Origin: Conus ventricosus
Taxonomy: Eukaryota > Mollusca > Gastropoda > Neogastropoda > Conidae
Length of the DNA: 64,000 nucleotides
Direction of reading: 5' to 3'
Assembly (NCBI GenBank): GCA_018398815.1
Contig: CM031601.1
Location: forward strand, 13,431,074 to 13,495,073
Numbering within the stretch: the stretch's first letter is position 1; each line of letters starts with the position of its first letter. The translations under genes and the position numbers were made by a program. Of the stretch, positions 46,257-58,030 are shown one piece after another. Below the pieces are notes generated by a model, which did no database searches, was not told where the DNA came from, and worked only from the letters and a program-made list of their open reading frames with translations.

Positions 46257-47745
46257 GACAATAATCCGCCACCTGTAGGTGACAATATCCGCACTGTAGG
46301 TGACAATAATCTGCCACCTGTAGGTGTGTAGGTGACAATAATCTGCCACCTGCAGGTGTGTAGGTGACAATAATCTGCCACCTGTAGGTGTGTAGGTGAC
46401 AATAATCTGCCACCTGTAGGTGTGTAGGTGACAATAATCTGCCACCTGCAGGTGTGTAGGTGACAATAATCCGCCACCTGTAGGTGTGTAGGTGACAATA
46501 ATCCGCCACCTGTAGGTGAATATCGCCACCTGTAGGTGGTAGGACATAATCCGCCACCTGTAGGTGTGTAGGTGACAATAATCCGCCACCTGTAGGTTGT
46601 AGGTGACAATATCCACTGTAGGTGACAAACCCACCTGTAGGTGTGTAGGCTACAATAATCCGCCACCTGTAGTGTGAGTGACAATAATCTGCCACCTGTA
46701 GGTATGTAGATAAACAATAATCCGCCACCTGTAGGTGTGTAGGTGACAATAATCTGCCACCTGTAGGTATGTAGGTGACAATAATCCGCCACCTGTTGGT
46801 GTGTAGGTGACAATAATCTGCCACCTGTAGGTATGTAGGTGACAATAATCCGCCACCTGTAGGTTGTAGGTGACAATAACCCGCCACCTGTAGGTATGTA
46901 GGTGACAGTAATCTGCCACCTGTAGTTGTAGGTGACAATAATCCCCACCTGTAGGTGTGTAGGTGACAATAATCTGCCACCTGTAGGTGTTTAGGTGACA
47001 ATAATCTGCCACCTGTAGGTGTGTAGGTGACAATAATCTGCCACCTGTAGGTGTGTAGGTGACAATAATCTGCCACCTGTAGGTGTGTAGGTGACAATAA
47101 TCTGCCACCTGTAGGTGTGTAGGTGACAATAATCTGCCACCTGTAGGTGTGTAGGTGACAATAATCCGCCACCTGTGTGTGTTGTAGGTGACAATAATAT
47201 GCCACCTGTAGGCGACAATAATCTGCCACCTGTAGGTGTGTAGGTGACAATAATCTGCCACCTGTAGGTGTATAGGTGACAGTAATTGCCACCTGTAGGT
47301 GTGTAGGTGACAATAATCCCCACCTGTAGGTGTGTAGGTGACAATAATCGCCACCTGTAGGTGTGTAGGTGACAATAATCCGCCACCTGTAGGTGTTTAG
47401 GTGACAATAATATGCCACCTGTAAGTGACAATAATCCGCACCTGTAGGTGTGTAGGTGACAATAATCTGCCACCTGTAGGTGTATAGGTGACAGTAATCC
47501 GCCACCTGTAGGTGTGTAGGTGACAATAATCCGCCACCTTAGGTGTGTAGGTGACAATAATCCGCCACCTGTAGATGTGTAGGTGACAATAATCTGCCAC
47601 CTGTAGGTGTGTCGGTGATAATAATCCGCCACCTGTAGGTGTGTAGGTGACAATAATCCGCCACCTGTAGGTGTGTAGGTGACAATAATCCGCCACCTCT
47701 AGATGTGTAGGTGACAATAATCCGCCACCTGTAGATGTGTAGGTG
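46257..47745. repeat. 32-bp minisatellite with inverted-repeat unit
   Basis: About 47 units of AGGTGTGTAGGTGACAATAA and TCTGCCACCTGT. CACCTGTAGGTG inside each junction is a near palindrome. Dropouts of one to several bases are frequent around 46520-46690 and 47165-47345. A long minus-strand open frame through this array and the 36-bp array is a by-product. Confidence 0.97.
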
Positions 47746-48399
47746 AGGAGGGTGGGTAAGGCAGCAGTTTTGATGGGTCGTGCCATGTATGGATGATTGC
47801 AGTAGTAAAAAAGAATCTGGTTTTTTTCTTCTACCAATGACAGGTGCACCACATTTTGTACTTAGTGTTAGATGTAACCTCATGGAAAATGTTATTTGTT
47901 TTATGATTTTTTTTTGTATGCAGAGAAAGAACAAAGAAAGTCAGACATTTTTATATTGAGCAGCTAGAATTTGAGTGGTGGGAGGGGGGGGGGGGGGGGT
48001 GTTACAATGTTACAGTAGTGTTTTGGTGTTAGCAAAAAGGTATTTAAAAGCATACTAAAAGCAAAGTTCATGTTTCATATTTCGAAAGCTTTTACTCTTT
48101 GTATTTAGATGAAATTTTGAAAAATTGTTAGCAAGAGAAAGAGTTTGTCATGAAAATATTGATGAAAATAAAGTGCGTCAGGGAGTTGACAACCAATGGA
48201 GAATGACTAAAACAGACTGTAAGATACTGTCGACGCCTGGTGAGAATTGATACAACAAACTGTAGGTTGCTATCAAGATGGGATTCAACAGAGACTGTCA
48301 TGCAGTTGAAAGCCTATGAGAATTAATTCAAGAGTAAGAATTCTGGTAAGAATTGATACAGGAGGCACAGTCACAGTCCTGACACCTGGTGGTGAGAAT
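47746..48399. other. Intron sequence with G run
   Basis: A G-rich run near 47983-47999. The flank toward 48400 resembles decayed units of a repeat with GAGAATTGATACA motifs. Confidence 0.5.
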
Positions 48400-48690
48400 A
48401 CCTATGACAGATCCTACGATGGAGTTAAGAGTTAGGTATCACACAACAGACTCCATAGTGGAGTTAGAGTTAAGAGTTAGTTATCACACAACAGACTCCA
48501 TAGTGGAGTTAGAGTTAAGAGTTAGTTATCACACAACAGACTCCATAGTGGAGTTAGAGTTAAGAGTTAGTTATCACACAACAGACTCCATACTGGAGTT
48601 AGAGTTAAGATTTAGTTATCACACAACAGACTCCATACTGGAGTTGGAGTTAAGAGTTAGTTGTCACACAACAGAATCCATACTGGAGTT
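48400..48690. repeat. 45-bp minisatellite
   Basis: Six units of CACACAACAGACTCCATAGT and GGAGTTAGAGTTAAGAGTTA. The period of 15 codons gives an open frame of no apparent significance. Confidence 0.96.
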
Positions 48691-48789
48691 AGTACCTGAT
48701 GCCAATCAGTACAACAGATTTAAACATGGAGGAAGGTTTTTTTCCTGTCTTGCTATCTGCACCATTCATGGCATTACCCCTCACTGCTC

Positions 48790-49445
48790 ATTCTGACTCC
48801 CCAACCACAGCCACATCCGGGCTTGTCCCAGCACAGCCTTGGCTCAAGACATCCACAGAGAACAGCCCCTCAGAGGAGACCATTCAGAGGAGACACTGCA
48901 CAATTGCCTAGTCACTTCAGTGGTGCCTGTTCTGATCTGACGCACACAGGACACCACCTGCTAAGCCCCCTTTTTATGCATATTCATGTGGATGAGGACC
49001 TTACCAAGAGCCTAGAGGTTGAGAGGACATCAAAACTGAGGTGGCCATGAGAGCAGGCCATGAAGGGGCACAGAATCTGGGACTTTTTATGCATATTCAT
49101 GTGGATGAGAATGATGACTATGATGCTGCTATGAAGTTTCATTCTGGTTGGAAACTGCATGACAGGGCTGTGCTATATGCTTATTTTTCATAATAATTAT
49201 ATCCTCGAGTCAGCCAAGCCCAAGAGACACAGACTCCTTGATTGTTGGTCAAGAAATGTAAGCAATGCGTACAGAGATGTATCTGTTCAGCGGATGAAAC
49301 TTCACAGTGTTGTCCCACTCTCCCCAGTCAAGCCCGTAGCAAACTCAGTTCAGGGTAGGATCTGCTCATGGCAAAAGAAAATGGCTGTAATGGGAATCAT
49401 ACTCACAACGCCCAGCCAGGCATCCATAACACGAACCACTCTGCA
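48790..49445 (-). mobile_element. Old SINE copy
   Basis: Collinear with the intact SINE at 61778-62625. Shared blocks are GAGGAGACACTGCAC, CAGGACACCACCTGCTAAGC, TGAGAGCAGGCCATGAAGG, ACTGCATGACAGGGCTGT, and a decayed head with AACACGAACCACTCTGCA. An internal block (TTTTTATGCATATTCATGTG) is duplicated. Confidence 0.85.
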
Positions 49446-49544
49446 TTGGGGCTGGTTCAGACATGGAGCTGATAGGTTGTGAACATTGATACAGAAGACT
49501 CTGAGATGAAGTTGCAAAGTGAGACTACTGCAGGCGGAAATCTA

Positions 49545-49957
49545 AACAAATCTTAAATAAATGTTCGCGAACCGCCCAGAGAATGTGGACAAACGAATCA
49601 CAAGACAAAACACAACGCGTTTCGACCTCTTAGGTCTTCTTCAGGTGAGACATAAACGAATAAAACAACAAAAATTCACTTAGCTTTGATCGCTTCAGAG
49701 TTCAGCGCAAGGAAGAAGGCGTTGAATGAGAATGAGGCTGTTGGAAGGGCTTCCTTGTTCTCGCTCAACGCCTTCTTCCTTGCGCTGAACTCTGAAGCGA
49801 TCTGAAGCGATTAAAGTTAAGTGAATTTTCGTTGTTTTATTCGATTATATCTCGCCTGAAGAAGACCTAAGAGGTCGAAACGCGTTGTGTTGTGTCTTGT
49901 GACTCGTTTGTCCACGTTCTCTGGGCGGTTCGCTAACATTTATTTCAGATTTGTTCT
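49545..49957. mobile_element. Foldback element, about 190-bp inverted arms
   Basis: The left arm from about 49545 (AAATAAATGTTCGCGAACCG) is the near-exact reverse complement of the right arm ending about 49957 (CGGTTCGCTAACATTTATTT). Arms differ by scattered substitutions and one 10-bp duplication (GCGATCTGAA) near 49798. Each arm contains CTGAAGAAGACCTAAGAGGT then CGAAAC (plus strand 49856-49881, minus strand 49619-49644), a small hairpin with CUGANGA and GAAA flanks reminiscent of a hammerhead core. The third copy at 28725-28750 shows the motif belongs to a dispersed family. Confidence 0.85.
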
Positions 49958-49986
49958 GAGATGAAGTTCATAGCCAGTGAGAAGTG

Positions 49987-50195
49987 ATACAGCAGACAGT
50001 GACAGTGGAGAATGAAGACAGCAGACAGTGACAGTGGAGAATGAAGACAGCAGACAGTGACAGTGGAGAATGAAGACAGCAGACAGTGACAGTGGAGAAT
50101 GAAGACAGTGACAGTGGAGAATGAAGACAGCAGACAGTGACAGTGGAGAATGAAGACAGCAGACAGTGACAGTGGAGAATGAAGGCAGCAGACTG
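49987..50195. repeat. 29-bp minisatellite
   Basis: About seven units of AGCAGACAGTGACAGTGGAG and AATGAAGAC. Confidence 0.96.
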
Positions 50196-50371
50196 GTGGG
50201 CAGTATTTTCCTTCAGTTGTGTTTAGTGTTGTTTGCTGTGATCCCAGTTTGAACAGAGCAGTTCATTATCTTTGGCCCACCTTATAACACAAGTTCCTTT
50301 AGGTGTAGTCACAATACTAGCGAGACAAAGTTTGAAAGGAGTTGGTGCCTTTGGTGCTGATAAGTTTATGA

Positions 50372-50373
<2 letters not shown>

Positions 50374-50435
<62 letters not shown>

Positions 50436-50461
50436 GTGTTTGGTGTATGTGTGTGTGTGTC

Positions 50462-50490
<29 letters not shown>
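50374..50490. repeat. (GT)n microsatellite
   Basis: Pure GT to about 50430, then interrupted GT, followed by a GA-rich run to 50515. It lies about 150 bases upstream of the last exon. Confidence 0.97.
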
Positions 50491-50495
<5 letters not shown>

Positions 50496-50634
50496 GGAGA
50501 GACAGAGAGAGAGAGACCTTGTGTTATGTCAAGGACATGGTGTTTTGTGAATAAAGTGTTTTTCATACATCCTACAGTCCGATGTTTTCTTGAAGATCTT
50601 CTTTTTCAGTAAGAGTTATTTTCTATGTTGGCAG

Positions 50635-52300
50635 ATGACAATGCGGATTCCACAACTGTGCCCTTCAACGAGTCGGGGATCAAGCGTCGTGACCAGCTGG
50701 ACCAACAGATGATCCATTACCTCAACAAGGACATTACCAACATGGAGTTCTTCTACAAGCCCCCCATCAACAACTTCACCCTGGCCTTCAACTCCCCTGA
50801 ACTGGAAGAAGACTACCGCAATCACTACCTGGAGTCCCAGCTGTTCCGGGAGGAGAGTGTGGCTTCCCCCCGCTACCACTCCTTCATCGAGATGGTCCTC
50901 TCGCTCCTTCTTTTTCTGCTTATCTCTGTCTGTGGTTTTCTAATGTTCTACCAGAGTGTGGCTTTCATTGTGGTCTTTGTGCTGTCTCTGGTGCTGGAGC
51001 TGCTTGTGCTGATCGAGATCGCCACCGATGTCAAGATGGGCAGCACTAAAGCTGAGCGGTGCAGTGGTTTTGCCAAGTGTATGTCATCATGGGGTATGCG
51101 CAACTTCCTTGGGGTCCTGATGGCCATACTGCCGGCTGTGACCATCTACACTAACCTGTCCTGTGAGCTAGCCGTTGATGACCGCTGGAAGGATCGTTTC
51201 TTCTGTTTCTGTATCATGGTGTCACTGCTCAGCTTCTGTAACTTCTCCATGCTGTCATCGATGGGCAAGTCGATTGTTGCCAGTGTGGTGGGCATCATTC
51301 TTCTGGTCCTTCTGAATGTCTCTTTCTGTACGTTTCCTCCAAGTGACGCCCCCACCATGGCTGCAAGTGTCAACACAACAGCCAGCACACCTGTTGGAGG
51401 CCTGACGACATTAGTGGTGTTGATGAACACCACCAGAGCTGACGTCCACAGTCACCTGTTTTCAGGAGAAAATGCTGTGCGCTTTGAGATCGTGCTGGAC
51501 ATCCTACTCCTTCTGGTCCTCATCTGGTTCCTCAATCGTGAGTTTGAGATCAGCTACCGCCTCAGTTACCATGGCAGCGCACAGGCAGACAATGACACCA
51601 GTCAGATGCAGGAAAACAAGGATCAAGCGGACTGGCTGCTGCACAACATCATACCAGAACATGTGTCAGATGTTGTGAAGCGCACTCATAAATACTCCAA
51701 GAACCACAAGGACGTGGGAGTGATCTTTGCCACCATTGTTAACTTTAATGAGTTCTACGATGAAGGTTTCGAGGGAGGACGGGAGTATCTGCGCGTGCTG
51801 AACGAACTGGTCAGTGACTACGAAGATCTCCTGGACCGGACCTGCTTCAAAGATGTAGAGAAGATCAAGACCATTAGCTCCACATTCATGGCAGCCTCTG
51901 GTCTGAACGAAGCTTCTCGGCAGGCCAACAAACACCCCAACGCCCACCTCTTGCCCTCATGGATTTTGCTGTGGAGCTGCAGCAGGTCGTTCACAATTTC
52001 AACGAGAGCATTTTCAACTTTAACTTTGTGCTCAACATTGGCTACAACTTTGGGGAGGTGACAGCTGGCGTGATCGGCACCACCAAACTCCTGTACGACA
52101 TTTGGGGGGACACTGTGAACATTTCCTCCCGCATGTACTCCACTGGAGAACCTAATCGTATCCAAGTGCCCGACTCCACTTTGCCCAAGCTGGAGGAGAT
52201 GTTTGAGTTTGAGTACCGAGGGGAGATCTTTGTGAAGGGCAAGGGCAACATGAAGACTTATCTCTTCAAGAGTAAGAGGCCTGGGGCTCACTGGGAGTGA
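50635..52300 (+). CDS. ADCY9: ADCY9-like adenylyl cyclase, large 3' exon (TM7-TM12 and C2 catalytic domain), 1-base frameshift
   Basis: Membrane adenylyl cyclase (ATP to cAMP), second half. The acceptor is TTCTATGTTGGCAG and entry is at phase 1. Type IX signatures are clear: NMEFFYKPPINNFTLAF before the membrane block, WFLNREFEISYRLSYHG after it, and QADWLLHNIIPEHV opening C2. Six helices lie at about 50892-50951, 50958-51020, 51105-51158, 51198-51254, 51273-51335 and 51477-51533, with NTT sequons in the last outer loop. C2 has GVIFATIVNFNEFY, KIKTISSTFMAASGLN (51873-51911), YDIWGDTVNISSRM (purine Asp, catalytic Asn and Arg, about 52094-52135) and the VKGKG loop. One G is missing near 51953, so the frame shifts between HLL and LMDFAVEL. 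The stop at 52298 lies 10 residues after KTYLF. A GTAAGA at 52272 could instead be a donor. Confidence 0.96.
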
Positions 52301-55300
52301 GCTCAATGTTTTGAGATCAATGGAGGGTTTGAAACACACTTCTTTCAAAGTCCCTAAAGACAAAAATCAAAGTCAGTGGGGACACAGTGAGGGTCCTCAT
52401 CTTGTCATGGAGAAGCCGTGATGTTTTTAAAGCGGGTGACTGAGTTTTTAAAGCGGTGATGTTTTTAACCCAAGAGATAAACGGAAGGGTTAAAAATGGC
52501 TTCTGTAAAGATCCACAAAGAGGAATCGAACTCGGAGAAGACACTCTGAGGATGAAACTGTGAATGGAGAAGTACTGGGTGTTTGAGTTTTTATCAACTA
52601 AGAATGGAGAAGTGCTGGATGTTTTTAACCGAGGACGATATGTGTCTGGATTTTTATCAACTAAGAATGGTGAATAGTGTTGTCTTTAACCAAGAAAAAC
52701 ATGCATCTGAGTTTTTATTGGCAGATCTATCTCGTAGAGTGCTGAAGTTGTGTTGAGGTAACTGCCAAGTGACAAGAGCATTTTAAAGTAAAGCAAGTGA
52801 AAGCTGACATATTTATATGAGTTTCTACATGAAACAAAGTGGATGGCATTTATTGAAACAATCCTGTGTGCAAACTGCATCGCAAGACACTTATTGTGTT
52901 GGAATCTGAATCGGTGAATTGTTTTGTGTCGGTTCACATGCAGTTGCCGCACATTGACCACAGGGAAAGGTCTTCAGTGTTAAGCCGTGTGAAGGTCTTC
53001 AGTGTTAAGCTGTGTGAAGGTCTTCAATAATCAGATCTGTGTCTGTTCATGCGCAGTTTATATCGTGTGCCTACTTTTGTGTGGTGGAATGAAATGATAC
53101 GTTGATGAAAAAGAAGATACACAGTAACCAAAATCTGCATTTGACTGAATTGTTTGAGATCCTATCTTAGTCAGCTAGCTCCACAATGGAATGAAGAATA
53201 GCGGCCCCAAGGTGTGAGTTTATGGTTGGGCATGTGGCCTGTACTGCTACTGCTGTGGTAGTGAACCGATCAGCAGCTCAGCTATCTTCAGCCAGTGTTC
53301 AAGGATCAGTGATAGACAAGTGATGTTCATCAGCTGTTCACCTCATTATACATACCCACATCAGATGATTGAAAATGGTTCAAAAAGCCTAGAAAGGGAG
53401 AAAGTGATTTTATTTTTCATTTAAACAATTTTCATCGACTATGTGTGAAGCAGAATTAAATCTGCCTGTAGCAGGTGTGATTCATCTGCAGGAAGGAAAG
53501 TAAGAAACAACTGGTACATGGGCGAGCAGTTGGCAGGCAGCGTTCATCCACAGGACAGCTTCTGACTGGATTACATCACGATTCAGGTCAGATCACTCTG
53601 GATTACATCACGATTCAGGTCAGATCACAGGTGTCTCCAAGATCATCCTGAACACTGATCATTATTAGTCTGGGCATTCAGGAACAGGAAAGTGTATGCA
53701 GCGTAATCCAACAGAAAACTGTTGGCGATCTGAGCACACACACATGCACTAACAAATGGTGACATCCTTTTAACCCCTTGCCATTGTTATAAATGTTAAA
53801 TTTGTTATCTGACTGAAACAGCAATGGTGTCACAGGATTTCATGAAAAAAGTAACCTGACAAGTTTTTAAAAAGATGTAAAACGTGCTTTCTTTTTAATG
53901 AAAAAGTTTTAATATTGACTATTTTTATCTTTCTTTTAAACTGTTAAAGCAGCATTGTTAGCTTAGCTGTGGACCGTGCTCTGGATGTCACCATGTTCAC
54001 AGTCATTCAATCTCTCCTGCTAGGTTTTCCTTTGACTTGTATGGTGATGTCACCATGTTTGCAGTCATTCAGTCTCTCCTGCTAGGTTTTCCTTTGACTT
54101 GTATGGTGATGTCACCATGTTTGCAGTCATTCAGTCTCTCCTGCTAGGTTTTCCTTTTACTTGTATGGTGTCTTGTGTGGTGTCGGCCATGTTGGCAGAC
54201 ATTGTTCTGTACCTGAACAAAGCTGATTTATTACGCCAGCTTCATCACACGTTCGTTGAAAGCAGCCTTGTGAAGTATGTGGTCCATGTGTTTGAGCCTA
54301 GTGCACTCTTTATCATTACTGCTATCACTCTGTCTCATCAAAAACACTAATTCTGTTTGGAGCAAATGTGTCACCTGGCTTTATGCCCCGTTTTTTTTTT
54401 TTTTTTTTTTAATCATTTCTGATTGGAGAGAATGAGCAGTTTTAAAAAGAAAGATGATACATTATTACAGCTTTTTAAAAAAATTTTTTAATCTAAATCA
54501 GTCAGTATGATTTTAATGGGAAGGTTGCACAAGAGTGGGTTGTGAGTTTAATCTTTGTACTAATATACATTGTCTAGCACTTCACCTACATGTACCCATA
54601 CTCATAATTTTAGAGTTACAGGCATAATGATAGTACAGGGAAATGTTTTTTGCTTTTAACAAAATAATGATTTCCACCTCACCAGAACAAGTAACAAGAA
54701 ATGGGATTTAGTCAGTATCTTAGTGTGTTTTTTTTTTTTTTTTTTTTTTTTTTAATTCAGATCGATCAGCTTCTGAACTTGCACATGAATATAATTGTAA
54801 GAATATAATCAGCTGTGGACAAGATCAAACCCATTTACAGTAGGGTTTTAGAATAGATATCTCTGTGCATAATTTGATCGGAAAAGTGATACATGTATAT
54901 GTGTGACTATTGTGAGCCATCTACCATGAATAGGTTGTGAGTGTACATATATTCATATTTTTGCTGCTAAGATTTTCAGTATACATCCTTTTTTTTATTC
55001 AATTGAAAAAAAAGTAGTATCAGCATAAAATGGAATGTTTTTCATTTTGTATGAATTTAGACTGTGATTTCAAAATAACATAATATTAACAATAATATTG
55101 CATAACAAAAAAAATTTCAGTGGCAGTACAAGCAATAATTATAAATATGTAGTTTGGTCAACACTTTCGGAGGGTTTTTATTTATTGTTTTGCTCCAGCC
55201 CTTCCTTCTTTTTTGATGCGTTTAATTTTGTAATGCAGCATCTAGTAAATGATAACGTATGTTTGTCATTTTTGTTAGGTTGTTTGTGTTTGCTTCTGTC

Positions 55301-55414
55301 TACTTTAGGAATTTCTAGTTTAAAATGAACGATGTCTATACTGATGCTATTGTTAGGATGATGATGCATATATTATATGTGCTGTGCGTACGCACGCATG
55401 CGCGCGCGCACACA

Positions 55415-55461
<47 letters not shown>

Positions 55462-57189
55462 ACATCCATGAATGCTTGTATACTTACAAGCTGTAACTCA
55501 AAAAATGAACAAAAGATGGGTGGAAAATACAGCTGAAGGTAATGAACAGCTTTTTTGTTTGTTTGTTTTTCCCTGTTTGCATGGTGTTGGTGTGAGAGGG
55601 GTAAGGGTGGAGGGCAGATTAGGGTTTTTTGTGATGCATATGTTTTTGTTTATAAAGAAACAAATGAATTAGGTATAATTTTAGATATCAGCGTTCTGTT
55701 TGATATAAATGTATTCAAATCAGTTTTTTGATAGATAATTTCAAATTGGTATTTCCAGTGAAAGAAGAGAGAGAGAGAGAGAGAGAAATTTGTTCAAGAA
55801 GACTTGACACTTTTTTCATCAAAAATTTTTATCCACACTTTATAGTAGTTGATAACACCCATTATAGTATAGAATTGTTATTAAGAAATAAGTAGAAAGA
55901 AATGTTAGATATGAAACTGGGGGGGGGGGGGGGGGGGGGGAGAAACATGAGAAGAGAAAAAGTGTGTGCAGTTCGATGTAAATCTGTGGCCACAAACATT
56001 ACCACCGCTTGTAGTTACACCAACAGCTGTGCATGTTCAGTAGAACTGTTTATAAGCGTGCATTGTTCCATCTTTTCAATGAGCTTTCAGTTGTTGTTTT
56101 TGTAAAAGAAATGGAGAAAAGACGTTTGGGAAGAGAGGTAGATAACATGTGAAAGAGAGAGAAGGGAGATGGCGTGAGCGATGTATACAGAGAATGAATG
56201 TCAACACCTTTGTTTTAAGTCACACAGTTTATCACATTCAGTTATGTAGATGTGTAGTGATGATTCCATGGATCTGCTAATGCTAACACATTCAGTTATG
56301 TAGATGTGTAGTGATGATTCCATGGATCTGCTAATGTTAATTAGCAGTTTACCATCATTTTTTTTTTAACTTTTAAAACTGTTATGCTAAGTGTTTTGCT
56401 GGTACAAACAGAAATCAGATTCACTTTGTTATGAATATTGATATTCTGCACTCTTTTTTTTTTCTTTCTTTCTTGTAAAAGACTTTTATCTTTATTTCCT
56501 TGTAAAAGACTTTTTTCTTCATATGTTAATTCAACATTTGGCTATGTAAATATTACTTAGTATTAGATTTAGGGTTTGTTACTGTAATTTATTTGATTTA
56601 TATGTGATGTTTTTGTTTGTTTTTAATTCAGGAACTGTTGTGAATTTTGTTGACGTAAATTATACAGTGTAAGGGTTGTCTACAGTCAGAGCGTGGACTC
56701 GACGTAAATTACGCAGTGTAAGGGTTGTCTACAGTCAGAGCGTGGACTCGGCCATAGCACATGATATTGTGTGATGTCTCTGTCTCTGCATGTCTAGATT
56801 TTAGGCATGTGTTTTTTTGTCATGTTATCCCAGTCAAAATAAAGGTTTTGTTGGGGAAAAGTTGTGATTGGATAAATATACCCCAGACAGAATGCCCAAG
56901 AAATAAACATTGAAGATAAATTGGTCAACAGTTAGTTTTGCACAATTTGATTTTTGCACTACAGATTGTAGCACTGGACTTGTTCACTTTACTGTTCACC
57001 TGCAGGTTAGTGAGATTTCTTTTCTTTTTTTTAAATTTTTTTTATTTATCCAGTTTGAACCTTTTTTTGTGTGTTCATAATGTCATATTGTGGAGCAAAT
57101 CATGCCATCATCACATACAAAAATAAAAACATTGCTTTTCCATTTCGTTGAATTTTCATCACCAAAAAAGTTTCCAGTGTAAAGAGCTT
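52301..57189. other. 3' flank or long 3' UTR, no second gene
   Basis: AT-rich sequence with no conserved ORF. Small tandem duplications lie at about 52967-53030, 53570-53632, 53985-54160 (three copies around CAGTCATTCAGTCTCTCCTG), 56225-56340 and 56645-56750. Also present are T runs (54391-54410, 54729-54753), (CA)n at 55408-55462 and a G run at 55918-55940. It may be the 3' UTR of the cyclase transcript, which cannot be proved here. Confidence 0.5.
56838..56843 (+). promoter_or_regulatory. Candidate polyadenylation signal AATAAA
   Basis: AATAAA followed within 30 bases by GT-rich sequence (GGTTTTGTTGGGG). It is one of several AATAAA hexamers between 56800 and 57130. If the cyclase transcript ends here, its 3' UTR would be about 4.5 kb. 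Confidence 0.2.
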
Positions 57190-57655
57190 CCTTGGTTTCT
57201 CAAATTTCTGTGTTAGTAATTTACCTTTTTTTTTATTTCTGTGTTAGTAATTTACCTTTTTTTTTTATTTCTGTGTTAGTAATTTATCTTTTTTTTATTT
57301 CTGTGTTAGTAATTTACCTGTTTTTTATTTCTGTGTTAGTAATTTACCTTTTTTTTTATTTCTGTGTTAGTAATTTATCTTTTTTTTATTTCTGTGTTTG
57401 TAATTTATCTTTTTTTCTTTATTTCTGTGTTAGTAATTTACCCTTTTTTATTTCTGTGTTAGTAATTTACCTTTTTTTAAATTTCTGTGTTAGTAATTTA
57501 CCTTTTTTATTTCTGTGTTAGTAATTTATCTTTTTTTTAATTTCTGTGTTAGTAATTTACCTTTTTTTTAATTTCTGTGTTAGTAATTTACCTTTTTTTA
57601 TTTCTGTGTTAGTAATTTACCTTTTTTTTTAAATTTCTGTTAGTAATTTATCTTT
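57190..57655. repeat. 27-31-bp T-rich minisatellite
   Basis: About 16 units of TTATTTCTGTGTTAGTAATT and TACCTTTTTT, varying in T-run length. Confidence 0.96.
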
Positions 57656-57973
57656 TTTTCTGTCACTCTCTGGCTGCCTTTTTCCCTTATGATCAACCTT
57701 TTTTTTTCATCTTTCTTGTTTCCTCTAGTGCTACTGCCTTTGTGGGACATTCTCCTGTTTTATTTTTTCTCTCTCGAAACTTTTATGTTTTACTGGTCAC
57801 AATTTCTGACAGCTTTTGTTTGTTTTGTTTTTTTTATTGTAATCTGGTGATTAAGTATTGAAAACTGTACATACTGTCCAGAGCGGATACTGGTTGTCCA
57901 TTCTCCAGTGTTTATAGTTGCCCACATGGGCATGGCACAGTTAGCACAGCTGAAGTTTATCTACCATGAGGAT

Positions 57974-58030
57974 ACAGCCCTGATGTGGCCCCTTGCGGTC
58001 GGCTGGGCTATAAGCAACATTATCTTATCT
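57974..58030 (+). mobile_element. Ultra-short LINE 3' tail with perfect target duplication
   Basis: A 57-bp insert, ACAGCCCTGATGTGGCCCCT then TGCGGTCGGCTGGGCTATAA, GCAACA and (TTATC)n. It is flanked by a perfect 16-bp duplication TATCTACCATGAGGAT (57958-57973 and 58031-58046). The insert equals the 3' end of LINE B at 58799-59350, so it is a 5'-truncated retroposition product. Confidence 0.92.

Noticed and set aside
45391..47526. A 711-codon minus-strand open frame
   Set aside because: It runs through a 36-bp and a 32-bp minisatellite and microsatellite sequence only; there is no domain and no splice or start context.
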